A stretch of 64,000 bases of DNA from Nemertoderma westbladi (Eukaryota; Xenacoelomorpha; Nemertodermatida; Nemertodermatidae): the NCBI GenBank assembly GCA_032718475.1, contig JAUCBJ010001241.1:1-64000 (forward strand), read 5' to 3'. The position numbers and the translations under genes were made by a program. This document shows positions 1 to 10,478 of the stretch, one piece after another; within the stretch, counting starts at the first letter, position 1, and the number at the start of each line of letters is the position of its first letter. Under the pieces are notes generated by a model. The model did not search any database, had not been told where the DNA came from, and worked only from the letters and a program-made list of their open reading frames with translations.

Positions 1-99
1 ATTGATTTATTTATTATTATTATTATTAAAATTAAAATTAAAAAAAAAAATTAAAATTATATTAAAATTATTTATTATTAGATTAGTTTACTTACCATG

Positions 100-660
100 T
101 GTATACAACAATGTTTACTATATTATTTATTCTGTGTTGGTTTTTATATTTTCCGTGAGTAGGGTTTGGATCCGTGACTATCTGTGTTACCTACTTTTTA
201 TAATTTCAATAGTAGGATTTGAACCCTGGTTTAACTTACTTTGTATTGGTTTTATATTGGTCGCAAGTTGGGATCGAACCTGTGACCCGCTGTTTATCCT
301 ATTTTGTGTTTACTTTTATATTTTCCGTGAATAGGGTTCAAACCTGTGACCATATGTTTTTCCTAATTTATGTTTAGTTTAGACTAGTTATTCTATGTTT
401 ACTTTTTATATTTTCCATAAAACGGGTTGGGGTCGAACATGTGACCATCTGTTTATCCTATTTTATGTTTAGTTTAGTTACTCTAGTTTTTTCTATGTTT
501 ACTTTTTATATTTTCTGTGAATAGGGTTCAAACCTGTGACCAGATGTTATTCCTATTTAATTTAATGTTTACTTTTTATATGTTCAATAAAACGGGATAC
601 GAGTAGGGGTCGATCCTCTGATTACTGGTTTAACTTATTTTATGTTTAGTTTAGTTACTC
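100..660. repeat. Diverged tandem repeat, units about 65-105 bp
   Basis: Six or seven imperfect units follow each other. Each has a T-rich lead (TTTATATTTTCC), a short GTGAATAGGG-like stretch, then a CAAACCTGTGACC or CGAACCTGTGACC core and a pyrimidine-rich end. Units begin near 120, 240, 305, 392, 496 and 565. Divergence between units is high, so the array is old. The 110-residue open frame across it is low-complexity and I do not take it as a gene. 661-856 shows nothing further beyond AT-rich DNA. Confidence 0.7.
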
Positions 661-856
661 TATGTTAAAGTGAATTTTCGCATTATATTTATTATAAAAC
701 ACTTATCTGTTTTACTTACTTTATATATTAGTGACCTACTTTATGTTACAATTATTATTTATATTATAAAAACAGAAATAATGGAGTTAAATTGCATTAC
801 ATGAGCAATAAATTACAATATACGAACTGTTAATTTTTCTTATTCATACTAAATAA

Positions 857-1200
857 ATGTTGGTCTTCAAATCAGTCCTTATTGGGTCGAACTACAGTAT
901 AATAATGAGTGGGCCTATAGATCTGCGGTTTAGGTTTGGTGCCACAATGTTAATGGCTGGCCCTTCTGGTAGCGGTAAAACTACATATTTGGAACAAATA
1001 TTACATAATAGTAAACAAATTTTTGACGCGCAACCATTAGAGATTATTTGGATTTATGGGCAAACTAAACCGGTTATGAAAGGTGTCAATATTACTACCT
1101 TAAGTGAAATTCCGGAAGACTTTAATCAAAATGTAAAAAGACAGAGTATATTTGTTATACTTGAGTTATATTCGTTGATTTAATGTCTGAGCTAGAGAAT
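857..1200 (+). pseudogene. P-loop ATPase remnant (Walker A, frameshifted Walker B)
   Basis: The open frame 857-1183 encodes about 108 residues with a clear Walker A motif, GPSGSGKT, after a short hydrophobic strand (ATMLMA). About 70 residues later the expected acidic Walker B strand is lost in this frame, but the next frame reads VIFVDLMSELEN from 1165 to 1200. A single frameshift near 1160 therefore separates the two nucleotide-binding motifs. Nothing recognisable follows. The arrangement resembles uncharacterised P-loop proteins scattered in invertebrate genomes and packaging-type ATPases of mobile DNA elements; that family assignment is inference. It is a truncated fragment among repeats, so a functional gene is unlikely. 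Confidence 0.5.
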
Positions 1201-1261
1201 TATTATTCTTTATCTATATATTGTAGATTATGTATTACAGTCCCGCTCTCAAAAAGCATTC

Positions 1262-1352
1262 CTTTGATCAAACATTGATCAAACTTTGATCAAACATTGA
1301 TCAAAGTTTGATCAAATATTGATCAAAGTTTGATCAAATATTGAAATGAACC
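1262..1352. repeat. 11-bp palindromic tandem repeat around TTGATCAA
   Basis: About seven near-identical units of 11 bp, each centred on the palindrome TTGATCAA, with alternating AAC and AAG/ATA spacers. Because the unit is itself palindromic, the array can pair with itself on either strand. Confidence 0.85.
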
Positions 1353-1441
1353 AGGCTTATAAATCCTGCCATTGAGTTCTACCAAAGGCGCTGTACTTCA
1401 AAGTCTAGATTCCCACTGAGCCGTGTGTCAATCAAACAGCC

Positions 1442-1472
1442 CTCTCTCTCTCTCTCTCTCTCTCTCGCTCTC
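1442..1472. repeat. (CT)n microsatellite
   Basis: An almost pure CT dinucleotide run with a CG interruption near its 3' end. Confidence 0.9.
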
Positions 1473-1629
1473 CCTGTGTGTGTAAAGCTCAATGTGCTCT
1501 GTAGGATGTCTGCAGAGCACACAGGACACCACGTCCATATCATACCATAGGTTTGTACGCTATAGCCGTTATTTAATCCGCACCGCCTAGGTTATAATAA
1601 TTTACAGCGATTAGCAGAAAATAACAGCC

Positions 1630-1773
1630 GCAATTGAATCTCCACTTGGCGGTGTGGTGGTAATGAAAGCAAGGGCGGGTATGGGCTGTGTGGAGTTTAA
1701 TTCTGAGTTACGCAATGTGTTGGTTGGGTGGATGGCTACAATACATTATAATGGGGGGGGGGGGGGGGGGGGG
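1630..1773. repeat. Dispersed repeat with poly-G end, copy 1
   Basis: Runs from CAATTGAATCTCCACTTGGC through TTTAATTCTGAGTTACGCAA and GGGTGGATGGCTACAA to TTATAATG followed by 21 Gs (1753-1773). The same order of blocks, ending in a poly-G run, recurs at 3001-3146. Small indels separate the two copies. The family end is the poly-G junction. I do not recognise the family. Confidence 0.8.
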
Positions 1774-1825
1774 ATACATGGGAGGATACAATAATTGTAT
1801 CCTGGCTGGCCAATGGCTAGATCCT

Positions 1826-1842
1826 GGGGGGGGGGGGGGGGG
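1826..1842. repeat. Poly-G tract (17 G)
   Basis: A second poly-G run 52 bp after the first, in the downstream flank of repeat copy 1. 1843-2477 holds no gene I can support; a short GC-rich island with GGCGGCCGCG lies near 2202. Confidence 0.9.
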
Positions 1843-2477
1843 TAATATGGGAATATCCCTTGGTATTATTATATCAGTTGACATTGTGGCCTTCTGGCTG
1901 GCCACAAGTGGGAAATACGTTGCTTTCTTGTAAGGAGAAATAATTGATTCGAGTCACAACAAATTATGTCATAGGGAGTACAGGTGTCAGCGGTCTCCGT
2001 GCTATTTGCTGTATATTATTAGCTTGGGGTGCCGACAGCGACAGACCACTAACAAAGTAAAGGAGCATGTGTAATGGCTTTTAGCTTATGCCGCCCCAGC
2101 ATGTAAATCCATTTATCTGCTGTGGAATGGAATTCCCCGAAATTTCGAAATTTACTAAAGGCTTCCCAAGAAATTAGACAGCCAACTAACCCATACACAG
2201 GAGGCGGCCGCGAACCAAAGAGATTGGCCTCCTGGCACTGAGCCGGCCTGGTCGCAAAGGAACTATGCAGGTAGTAATTTGTACTAAACTAATTTATTAC
2301 ACTAAACTTTCTTACTAAAATTTCAACATGGAGGTCTTTTCTGTTTGCCCAAAAACAATTAAACAGACGTTGTATTTGTCTCGATATTAATTACAATTTC
2401 TACCTTATCTCGCAAATAGTGGCGCCAGTTGGTCGCAAATAAAAAAGTTCTCAGCGCGAATCGATGAAATCTACTTT

Positions 2478-2526
2478 GGTTTGTTGTTTTGGTTAGAAAA
2501 CACAACCCCTTTAACCTACTCCTTTC
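2478..2526. repeat. Single copy related to the 68-bp satellite at 31.6-32.3 kb
   Basis: TTGTTTTGGTTAGAAAA followed by TTTAACCTACTCCTTT aligns with the conserved core of the 68-bp tandem unit found 29 kb away. It looks like an isolated monomer or a seed copy. Confidence 0.6.
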
Positions 2527-3000
2527 GATGTATTACATTAATTATTTTGAAACAAATTGTAGCTGTACCAGTAATGGCCCTGTTCTCAGATACACTTGCG
2601 GTGACAGCACGGTGAAATCGCATACTGCGAATCACAGCATTTGGGTTGTTGTTACAGAGATGCGAGTAAAGCAGTTACAGTCAACTGTATGTTCGGTTGG
2701 GTGATGACTTAGCCCGCAAAATGGGAATCGTTTACCCGCAAGCTTTCTTAGCCAGTGGGCAGGGCATCCTTAGCCCGAAAATAAATTGTATTAGCCCGCG
2801 GGAATTGATACTGGACGATTAAATTGACAGACTGGCTTTCTAGTGAATAATGTCTAAAGAAAATAATTTAATAATATTCCAGAGGCTTTATTTCAGAACG
2901 TAGCCCGGAGTTGTTAGTGGGGCCTATTACAAGACTCAGTCTGGTACTGGTACACTACCACAACACTGTGTTGTCATTCTAATAATGATTATAATAATTC

Positions 3001-3146
3001 ACAATTGAATCTCCACTTGGCGATGTGGCGTAATGAAAGCAATGGCAGGTATGGGCTGTGCTGTGTGGAGTTTAATTCTGAGTTACGCAATGGGTTGGGT
3101 GGATGGCTACAACACATTATAATGGGGGGGGGGGGGGGGGGGGGGG
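3001..3146. repeat. Dispersed repeat with poly-G end, copy 2
   Basis: Same blocks and orientation as 1630-1773, ending in 23 Gs (3124-3146). The poly-G runs differ in length (21 and 23), as expected for an unstable homopolymer at a shared family terminus. Confidence 0.8.
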
Positions 3147-4320
3147 TGCAGGTCCGCAGCTTGTACAATGATATACTGTAGTAATAGTCCACAACAAGAG
3201 AGGGTATGGGATCACTGGGGTTATATTGATGCCTTGTCTTACTGCAAAAGTGAGCAAAAGTGTGGTTTGTCGGCCGGATGGTTAAAAACCTCCATTAATT
3301 AAAAATGAATGAGCATAATTGAATAAGTATTACTAACCCAATTTGATTTTTAATATTAAAAAAATTATAATTACAATACGTTAAACTGAATTAAATTGTA
3401 TATTATATATCTCTATATTGAGCTAAACAACAATTTTATTTACCAAAGTCGTGCGCCATATGTATTCTTTTGTAATTTTTTTAACGCAAAACCTATTTCA
3501 GAAAGGGGGGAAGCACGTACTCGATCTATTAACTCTACATATTTTTTACTATTTAAGAATCCGCGTAATTTAACTCAGATCAGAACCTTAGCCTGAAGTT
3601 CGAAATGAAGTTCGTAGCCAGTACTGCCAATCGATTCGCCATCAAAAATAACGCAAAAAATTTTTTTTGCAAAATTTTAAATTACTGTAAATTTTTGGCG
3701 ACTGGAGGGGGGTCAATTTTTTCGATCCGCTATAACTCCGGAACGCTTTGTCCAAATTCGATGGGGTTTTCATTTTTCAACTTAATTCGATGTCCTCTTT
3801 CAGCCTATCCATGTTTCGAAACCCCAAACAGCGCCGTTCAAAAATTAATTTTTTCTAATTCTAGAATTTTACAAATTTCAAAAAAGTTGCAGTATTTTAT
3901 TAACGCCTTTACGGAATTCGATAGCGTTTTCGATTTTTATATTAAACGCAATATCCTGAATCTCACTAGCCTAGTTTCGCGTCACCAATGCCAAGACTTC
4001 ATACTTTTTGAGGAAAATTTTTCTAGAATAATTTTTATTTAATTACATTTATCGCGATTTCTTATTACTGGTTGCACATGAATTGATGGAGTTTTCAATT
4101 AATTAACTAAACACGATATCGCGCATCGCACCAGCGTGGTTTCGAAATTCCAAAACGAGGTCTTCACTAGTTGCAGGTCGATTTTGTTCTAGAATTGAGC
4201 AACTAATAATAGATCGAATTTATTAATAATTATTGTATGAAATATGATTGTATTTTTACATAATTATTAGTTCTATACTAATTCTCGTTGTCTCTTTTAT
4301 TTAAAATAAAAAGTCGGTTC
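3147..4320. other. AT-rich interval, no supported gene
   Basis: An open frame of 145 codons exists at 3605-4042, but its translation is rich in N, F, I and K with no recognisable domain, matching translation of AT-rich non-coding DNA. I see no RNA gene here. Confidence 0.5.
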
Positions 4321-4324
4321 CTTA

Positions 4325-4625
4325 TCGGGCCGCTAGGCCCGTCACTAGTTAGCAAGTCGTTAGACTTGATTACTGTAAGAATTGTTGACTGACTGATTGA
4401 CTGACTGACTGGCTGACTGGCTGGCTGACTGACTGATCTACAGCCAAAGCTACTCTAACGATTTTGATGAAATTTTCACAGCATCTAGATACCGCGATTC
4501 TAAGATCCCTGGCATGATCGGCTACTCCGTCCATAGCCTCTGGGCTCGAAAAATAGAGATAAACGAAAAAAACGCCATAGGCGCAATGGTAAAATAACAC
4601 CCATGACAGCTGGTGTCCTGATGGA
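4325..4625. mobile_element. MITE-like element with GACT microsatellite, copy 1
   Basis: Starts with AGCAAGTCGTTAGACTTGAT, passes through a (GACT)n run at 4380-4437, then TAACGATTTTGATGAAATTT and CGCCATAGGCGCAATGG. The same blocks occur in reverse orientation at 62570-62845, so this is a dispersed family present twice in opposite orientation. No transposase is encoded. The 94-residue minus-strand frame with a Ser-Gln-Val repeat is simply the translated microsatellite. Confidence 0.65.
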
Positions 4626-4639
4626 AAATGGCTTATGTA

Positions 4640-5600
4640 ATGCATTCTACACAAGGCTTAGTAATAAATCGATGAGGTTGCCAAGATTATTATACTTAGT
4701 ACACCCTACTGTTTGTTTAGGCCCTACCGCTCTCTGTCAAAGCAAACATTAACTGGTTGATTTAGTTTGTGGTTCTACACAGGCTTAGTATAAATCGATG
4801 AGGCTGCCAACTGGTTGGTTTAGTTTGCAATCTATTACCGCCTCAGCTGAATAACTCTTCCCCCTGCTGAATGACTATTAGGTACACAGTGTATTGGCTA
4901 CATTAATGCCAACATTAATACTGTGGAGGCTGTATGCTTATAAGGTGGAATGTTTACTCAGCCTTATACTGATACTCTGTAAGGCTAAGACTAACATTTA
5001 TAGTTTGAAATAGAAAAATCACTGCATCAGGTATCAGGTTACACACTGTGGCTAAGGCGGAATGTTTACTCAGCCTCATACTGATAATTTGTAAGGCTAA
5101 CACTAACATTAAAAATGTATTGTAAGGTGAATGACATTTAGCGGCTATGATTATTCTCTGGTTACTCACTCTGCTAATGTAAGCTGAATGACTGTTACAC
5201 AGTGTGTTGGCTACATTAATGCCAACATTAATACTGTGGAGACTATGTTTATAAAAGTGTATATTTAATCAGCCACATAATATGATTTTCCATAGGCTAA
5301 CATTATAGTTTGAAATGTAAAAATAAATGCTTAATATCTGTATCAGGTTACACACTGTGGCATTAAAAATGTTTTATAGGTGAATAGCATTTAGCGGCTT
5401 CCCTTCAGAGCATAGGCAAACATTGTTGAGGAAATTTACTTTAGTTTACTCTACTGTGCCATTCAGGTGAATGGATTTGAGTAATTGCCAAGTTACCGAG
5501 TGGAATCTCTCTCTCTGACCATAGGTAAATAACACTTTCCTTCAGACCATAGGCAAACATTGTTGATGGAATTTACATTTGATTGGTAACTTCCGACTTG
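4640..5600. repeat. Cluster of diverged duplications (about 128 bp and about 310 bp periods)
   Basis: GGCTTAGTA plus ATCGATGAGG occurs at about 4655 and 4783. ACACAGTGTRTTGGCTACAT followed by AATGCCAACATTAATACTGT occurs at about 4884 and 5193. CATAGGCAAACATTGTTGA occurs at about 5410 and 5549. Several nested duplication events have decayed in place. No gene is visible. Confidence 0.7.
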
Positions 5601-5661
5601 CTTAACGGCTTCTTGACGCCGTCTCTAGTTAATGAAATGATGTACTTTTTGCTTAAAAATA

Positions 5662-6137
5662 TCAGCACTGACTTCATTGCAACATTTTTCAAATAAAATA
5701 TTGTGTTCTAGAACAATAGCTAATCGACTAGCTAGTAATTTTTTAAAAGATGATTTATTAAATATTAACATTTTTTTGATTTTATTATACATACCATACT
5801 TACAATCAACATTTAATGTTCTAGAACATATCCCGCATCAAACAAATATTATGTTTTTCTATGGTAGGTAGTATTTTTAATCTAGCTAGTGTTTTTGAAA
5901 AAATTTACAAGCTATATTTAAGCAGTTTTTGACATATATTAATGTTCTAGAACATCCCTCGGCTAAAATTGTATTGTTTATGGTAGCTAGTGGGAAGGAG
6001 CACGGAACTAGTGGGGAGGAATATAAAAAATATACCTTGATTTTAGTTTAGTGGTAGCTAATGTTCTGAAATTAGCAAATATTATTTTCTAGAACACAAT
6101 ATTTTTTTGAAAAATGTTGTGAGGAAGTCAACGCTGG
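5662..6137. mobile_element. TIR MITE flanked by TA
   Basis: A 476-bp element whose ends are inverted repeats: the left end reads TCAGCACTGACTTC and the right end, reversed, reads CCAGCGTTGACTTC. Both arms continue through CAACATTTTTCAAA and AATATTGTGTTCTAGAA for about 55 bp. TA dinucleotides at 5660-5661 and 6138-6139 fit a TA target duplication, typical of Tc1/mariner-type MITEs. It has no coding capacity. The class assignment rests on the TA duplication only. Confidence 0.7.
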
Positions 6138-6648
6138 TAATTTATTTCTAAATCAGACATAAGATATGCTTATATATTTCATAAAAAAATTTTTTAGAAA
6201 ATGCGACTGCATGCAACGACCGCACGGAACTGTTCCCGTTGTTGATGTTAGCTAGTGTTTTTTTTCAATATAGCTATTTTAAAAATGTTGCTGAATTATC
6301 CATAACCAGTAGATGTTATTGTAACCAGTAGTAGTAGTAGTAGTATTAGTTATGAACAGTCTAGTCTCACAGTAGATTACTTGTACGAAACCATGTTCCG
6401 ATCCTGGCAGAAATTTGGTGCCTGGAACGCCCATTGCACCTCCACATTAATCTGGGATATCCTTCTCTGAATCGTATCCAAGTTTTAGCCAAAGAATTGC
6501 ACTTCTTGTTTTTACAGGCAGATTTCCCTTGTGGTAGTATTCCTACAATTGCGTTTTCCTCGGATTCTAATATTTTGTATATTTCTAAAATATTTGGGTA
6601 TTTGGGTATACATGGGTATTTGGGCGTACACCCCCACCAAATTTTTTA

Positions 6649-8147
6649 GGCTATAGTTCCGTACGTCCCCCCATTTTTAAAAAGACTTGAATTGCCCGTG
6701 TATTGTCATTTAATGTTATGGAATAGATTTTTTATATTGTACTATTGCATTTATTTGTTTATTACATACAAATAGTTGATTTTTTATAAAAATTACTTTA
6801 TACGGTGTACTGTAACAACTGTATCTAATAGATTACGCAACTGGGTATGCACGTTTTATTGCATCAATTATATACATGAAACTATTCCTACTCTCTTTCC
6901 GCATTTGTCTCCTCCAAAGATACGTGATGATTTTGTCTGCGAACTTATCTGCGTATTCCGAACATTTGGTGCATTCGGCACGTTTATTATATTTCGCACG
7001 TATCTTTATCCTGGTCTTCCGTTTGATCTGCTTTAATTTCTTCTTATGGATTTCGCATGCCTTCTGCACGCTTTCGCAATCACTGCATTCCTCTTGTTCC
7101 TCGTTGATTTTAGTAGTCTTTTCCTTTGCTTCTTTTCCCAGTTTGTTCAAATCCGTTTCACATTTTTTGCAGACACTTCTCAATTTCACAGTTCTAAAGT
7201 AATCCTTTGCTGGTTTCCACGACGATTCTATCCTGTTTGTGTGTGTTCCGTCCTCAGCAACGAAAGGATTTGTCTTTGAGCTGTGATTTACAACCTTATG
7301 CGTGTATTCCAGATTCTCTAGGTCGTTGTACGCCTTCCATAGATCCGTTCGTATCGTTGTTCCATCTTTAATGTGCTTCTTAATGATGGGCAATAATTCA
7401 TTTGCGCTTCTTTTATTATTTGGGCAAAGAATTAACCGTAGGTCCTCTTTTCCGTCTTCTATCATTCCTAATCATCTATCATCCATCTTCTATCATTCCA
7501 ATGTCCCTCAGTCCTACGCCCTTTGTTGTGCTTTCGTTTACCAAATTTACTTTCATCGATTTGCACAATCGTTTCTGGCCCTCCCATTTGTCCCTTTGCT
7601 TCCTGTTCCTCAAGAAATCTATCTGTAATCAATTCTTGGCAGTAATTGTACCAGTCGGCTATACTCTCTTGGGACAATCGTATGTTGTCTGGTTCGTTCT
7701 CTGAATTTATAGCTATTGCTTCACGGCGACAGTAGTCGTAAGAGTCATTGACAGATTATGAGTATATTATATTAAGTACTTTTTCAGGCGCCAGTTTCAC
7801 TCCCTCAAACCATGTTCCCTTTGTTATTGAAATTTCGTTGTCTCTACATTCTCCTTTTCTGCATCTAAATCTTCCAATTCCCTTAGTTTTTTCATTAAAA
7901 TGCATGTCAGTGTGATGCACAGTGCATATCTTTTTTTTTGGAAGAAGATTAACTCCCTGTAACCAGTTAATTGTCGATGTCCTGTCCCTGCACACGCTGT
8001 ACAAATGACGGCGATTGATAATGGAACACATTTTCTCTGCTTTTTTTAGAATGTTCTAGAATATTTAATTAGCGTCGCTCAAGAAACATGGTGTTATGGT
8101 ATAGTAAAAAAATCTCACAAAATGGGGGGACGTACGGAACTGTTCCC
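6649..8147 (-). mobile_element. Merlin-family DNA transposon, complete but inactivated
   Basis: The left end reads GGCTATAGTTCCGTACG and continues into CCCCCCATTTT. The right end, reversed, reads GGGAACAGTTCCGTACG and continues the same way. Both ends are flanked by ATTTTTTA (6641-6648 and 8148-8155), a perfect 8-bp target duplication of the size known for Merlin (IS1016-like) elements. The transposase remnant inside runs on the minus strand. Element length is 1499 bp. The only intact copy of the coding region here is broken by a nonsense codon and a duplication. Confidence 0.9.
6833..8031 (-). pseudogene. Merlin (ISXO2-like) transposase, stop codon plus frameshift
   Basis: Read on the minus strand from an ATG at 8031. 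The first segment ends with ISITKGTWFEGVKLAPEKVL, a conserved Merlin N-terminal feature after a Cys-rich zinc-ribbon-like stretch. An in-frame TAA at 7758-7756 interrupts it, after which the same frame resumes through YDYCRREA to IDESKFGKRKHNKGRR, the first catalytic Asp region. A 31-bp tandem duplication (CTTCTATCATTCC at 7456 and again at 7487) then shifts the frame. The last segment carries RTDLWKAY with the second Asp and THTNRIESSWKPAK with the catalytic Glu, then a Cys/Lys-rich tail of about 100 residues. The protein would cut and paste the element. With two lesions it is dead. Confidence 0.9.
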
Positions 8148-8155
8148 ATTTTTTA

Positions 8156-10105
8156 TACTAATTAGTTTTTGATAATTTCTTTTATTGAAATGTTCTAGAA
8201 AATGTTCGCTATTTGTTTATTACTGTAATGTTCTAGAACAAATATCTTTTTAGAAAAAACTAGAGGGTTGTATTAAAATCTTATGTGTTCGTTATATCAA
8301 CAGTATTTAGTATTTTAATGATTCTCTGGAAACACTATTCTATTTTATAAAAACTAGTTAGTCCTATACACTATGTGCCACTTTGTGCGTAGAAAACGTT
8401 CAGGGGCACTATAGTAGCATAGACCCTATGTGTCTCTATGTGTTAGGTACCCACTTTTTGACCAACTTTTTTCAAATTAAATGGTTTTTATCATAAAGTT
8501 TATATTTGAAATTAGGACAGTGAGATGGTAGATAGAAAATTTGATTTTGTGTTGCTACAGTAGTACTTTTTATTAGCTAGTGAAAAAATAAAAATGTAAA
8601 ATTTTTTTCTTGTAAATATTGCTGTTATCATTGCTTTTATTGTTTCTACCATAACTTTTACTAGCTATTATCATAATTTAGTTGAGGAATTTCAAAATAT
8701 TAAAAAAAATTATTTTATTCACGTATTATAACCATCCCATGCTTTTTAAATACAAACCAGGCTTTTGTCTAACAAATGTTCTAGAACAAATAATATTAAT
8801 ATTTAACAATAAATAATATTATTTATTTATTATGTTATTTACTAGTTAGTAGATAAAATTTTGTGGGGGTGTACGCATACTGAACCAGTACCGACTCATA
8901 ATGTTAGCTAAATATTTCAACGCATTATAAACAAATTATAACATAGTAGTGCCCAATATAATACAGAGTTCTAGAAAATAATGTTGTGTTACCATGCATA
9001 CAACTCAAATAACATTAATTAAAAAAATTAAGTTGTTTTTATTTTTTTTTATAAAAAGTAGCTACTATATAAAAACAATAGCTACCATCAAAAACACTAA
9101 CTACTACAAAATTTAACATGTAATGAGTCCACAATAATTAACCAAAATAAATAACCAAAAGCAGCCCAAAACAGCTATTTAAAAAAGCTTAATAATGGTG
9201 ACACGGGCTACACTAGTGCCACCCCCTCGATCAGCTAATCAAAGAAGTCATACAATAAAATTATAACATTTCAAAAATTGCTAGCTACCCATGTATTTAA
9301 TTTAATATTCCGATGGAACACAACGGACACAACGGACACAACGCCTATTACAATTGCTATTTAATTAAAGCAATAATACCAAAAAATGGGTGTTTGAAAT
9401 ACTTTTAATTCGAAGCATTTTAGTTACTATGGTGACATTTTGTAAAACGAGCCATAGAATTAGGGTCTAGGCGAAATGGCTGGGCGTGAGGGGGTCTGCC
9501 ACCGTCGGGTCCCACGAGAGGAACCGCCCTCGGAACCATGGTGACGCCATCCATTAACTTGGAAGTTGAATCCTAGTGCGGAATTTTGTTGTTTAAAACA
9601 CGTAATGATTTTTTTATTGAAAAATTATTGTCCATAATTATATAATCGTTCTCATGTAAATTAATTTTAACTACCTAAACAATTGATGCGTACATGACAT
9701 CAAAACATGGCATACGTGACATCAAAAATTGTCAATTTGAATTTTCAAATTAATTATTTTAAAAAAAAATTACGTTTTTCAGGTGTCCATAGGCAACAGT
9801 TTTGTGTAACCCATTGTTAACAGGAAGGATATTATATAAATGTTTCGTATTAAAAATGTTTTACAGTGACCGCATTTTTAAATTTTTTCATAATAGAACA
9901 CTTTCTACTATGTGATCTCTTTTGCCGGACACCATAATAATACTACACCATTAAACGACTGATACTACACATTTTCAAGAATATGGAGATATAACACGAA
10001 AAAATTAATACATTTCCCATACGTGCGATAAACTTTACTCACGTTTTCCATTTGGGAATGTTGGTTCACAATAACAGCAAACAAAATTTTTGTGGCACTT
10101 TCTGG
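8156..10105. other. AT-rich interval with repeated TTCTAGAA motifs, no gene
   Basis: Contains TTCTAGAA at 8193, 8231, 8779 and 8969, and GTGGGGGTGTACGC near 8868, which is the inverse of GCGTACACCCCCAC near 6624. A GC-richer patch lies at 9470-9550. The repeated phrase TACGTGACATCAAAA occurs near 9712. No open frame of interest and no RNA gene were recognised. Confidence 0.5.
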
Positions 10106-10293
10106 TTTCATATCGTAGAAACAATTGCTCTTTCTAACCATCGATATCACGAATTTTCCAAGCTAATTGAAAAATTCGACAAATCTCAAATGTGTCCCGT
10201 ACGTGACATTTGAGATTTGTCGAATTTTTCAATTAGCTTGGAAAATTCGTGATATCGATGGTTAGAAAGAGCAATTGTTTCTACGATATGAAA
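10106..10293. repeat. Perfect palindrome, 88-bp arms, 12-nt spacer
   Basis: The left arm 10106-10193 is, by eye, the exact reverse complement of the right arm 10206-10293; the spacer is 10194-10205 and itself contains CGTACG. I found no mismatch between the arms, so the structure is young or maintained. No coding potential. It could be a foldback MITE, a hairpin RNA source or a replication-slippage inversion. Confidence 0.9.
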
Positions 10294-10478
10294 TTGGTCA
10301 ATATGGTTGGCCTTTGACCGACATATATTTTACAGATTTAGATACTTGAAATTAGGATTATTTCTAGTTCATTTAAAATGTCTCGCTAAAATTCCCAAAC
10401 ATTAAAAATATCAGTCAATGAAATGATCCTAGAAACGGTTTTCCCGGAACTCGATTAATAATATTATCAGTCACATAA

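Noticed and set aside
1688-1933. Gly-rich plus-strand and Pro-rich minus-strand proteins
   Set aside because: Both are produced by the two poly-G tracts.
4370-4654. 94-residue minus-strand protein with a Ser-Gln-Val repeat
   Set aside because: The repeat is the (GACT)n microsatellite translated; the rest belongs to a MITE without a conserved frame.
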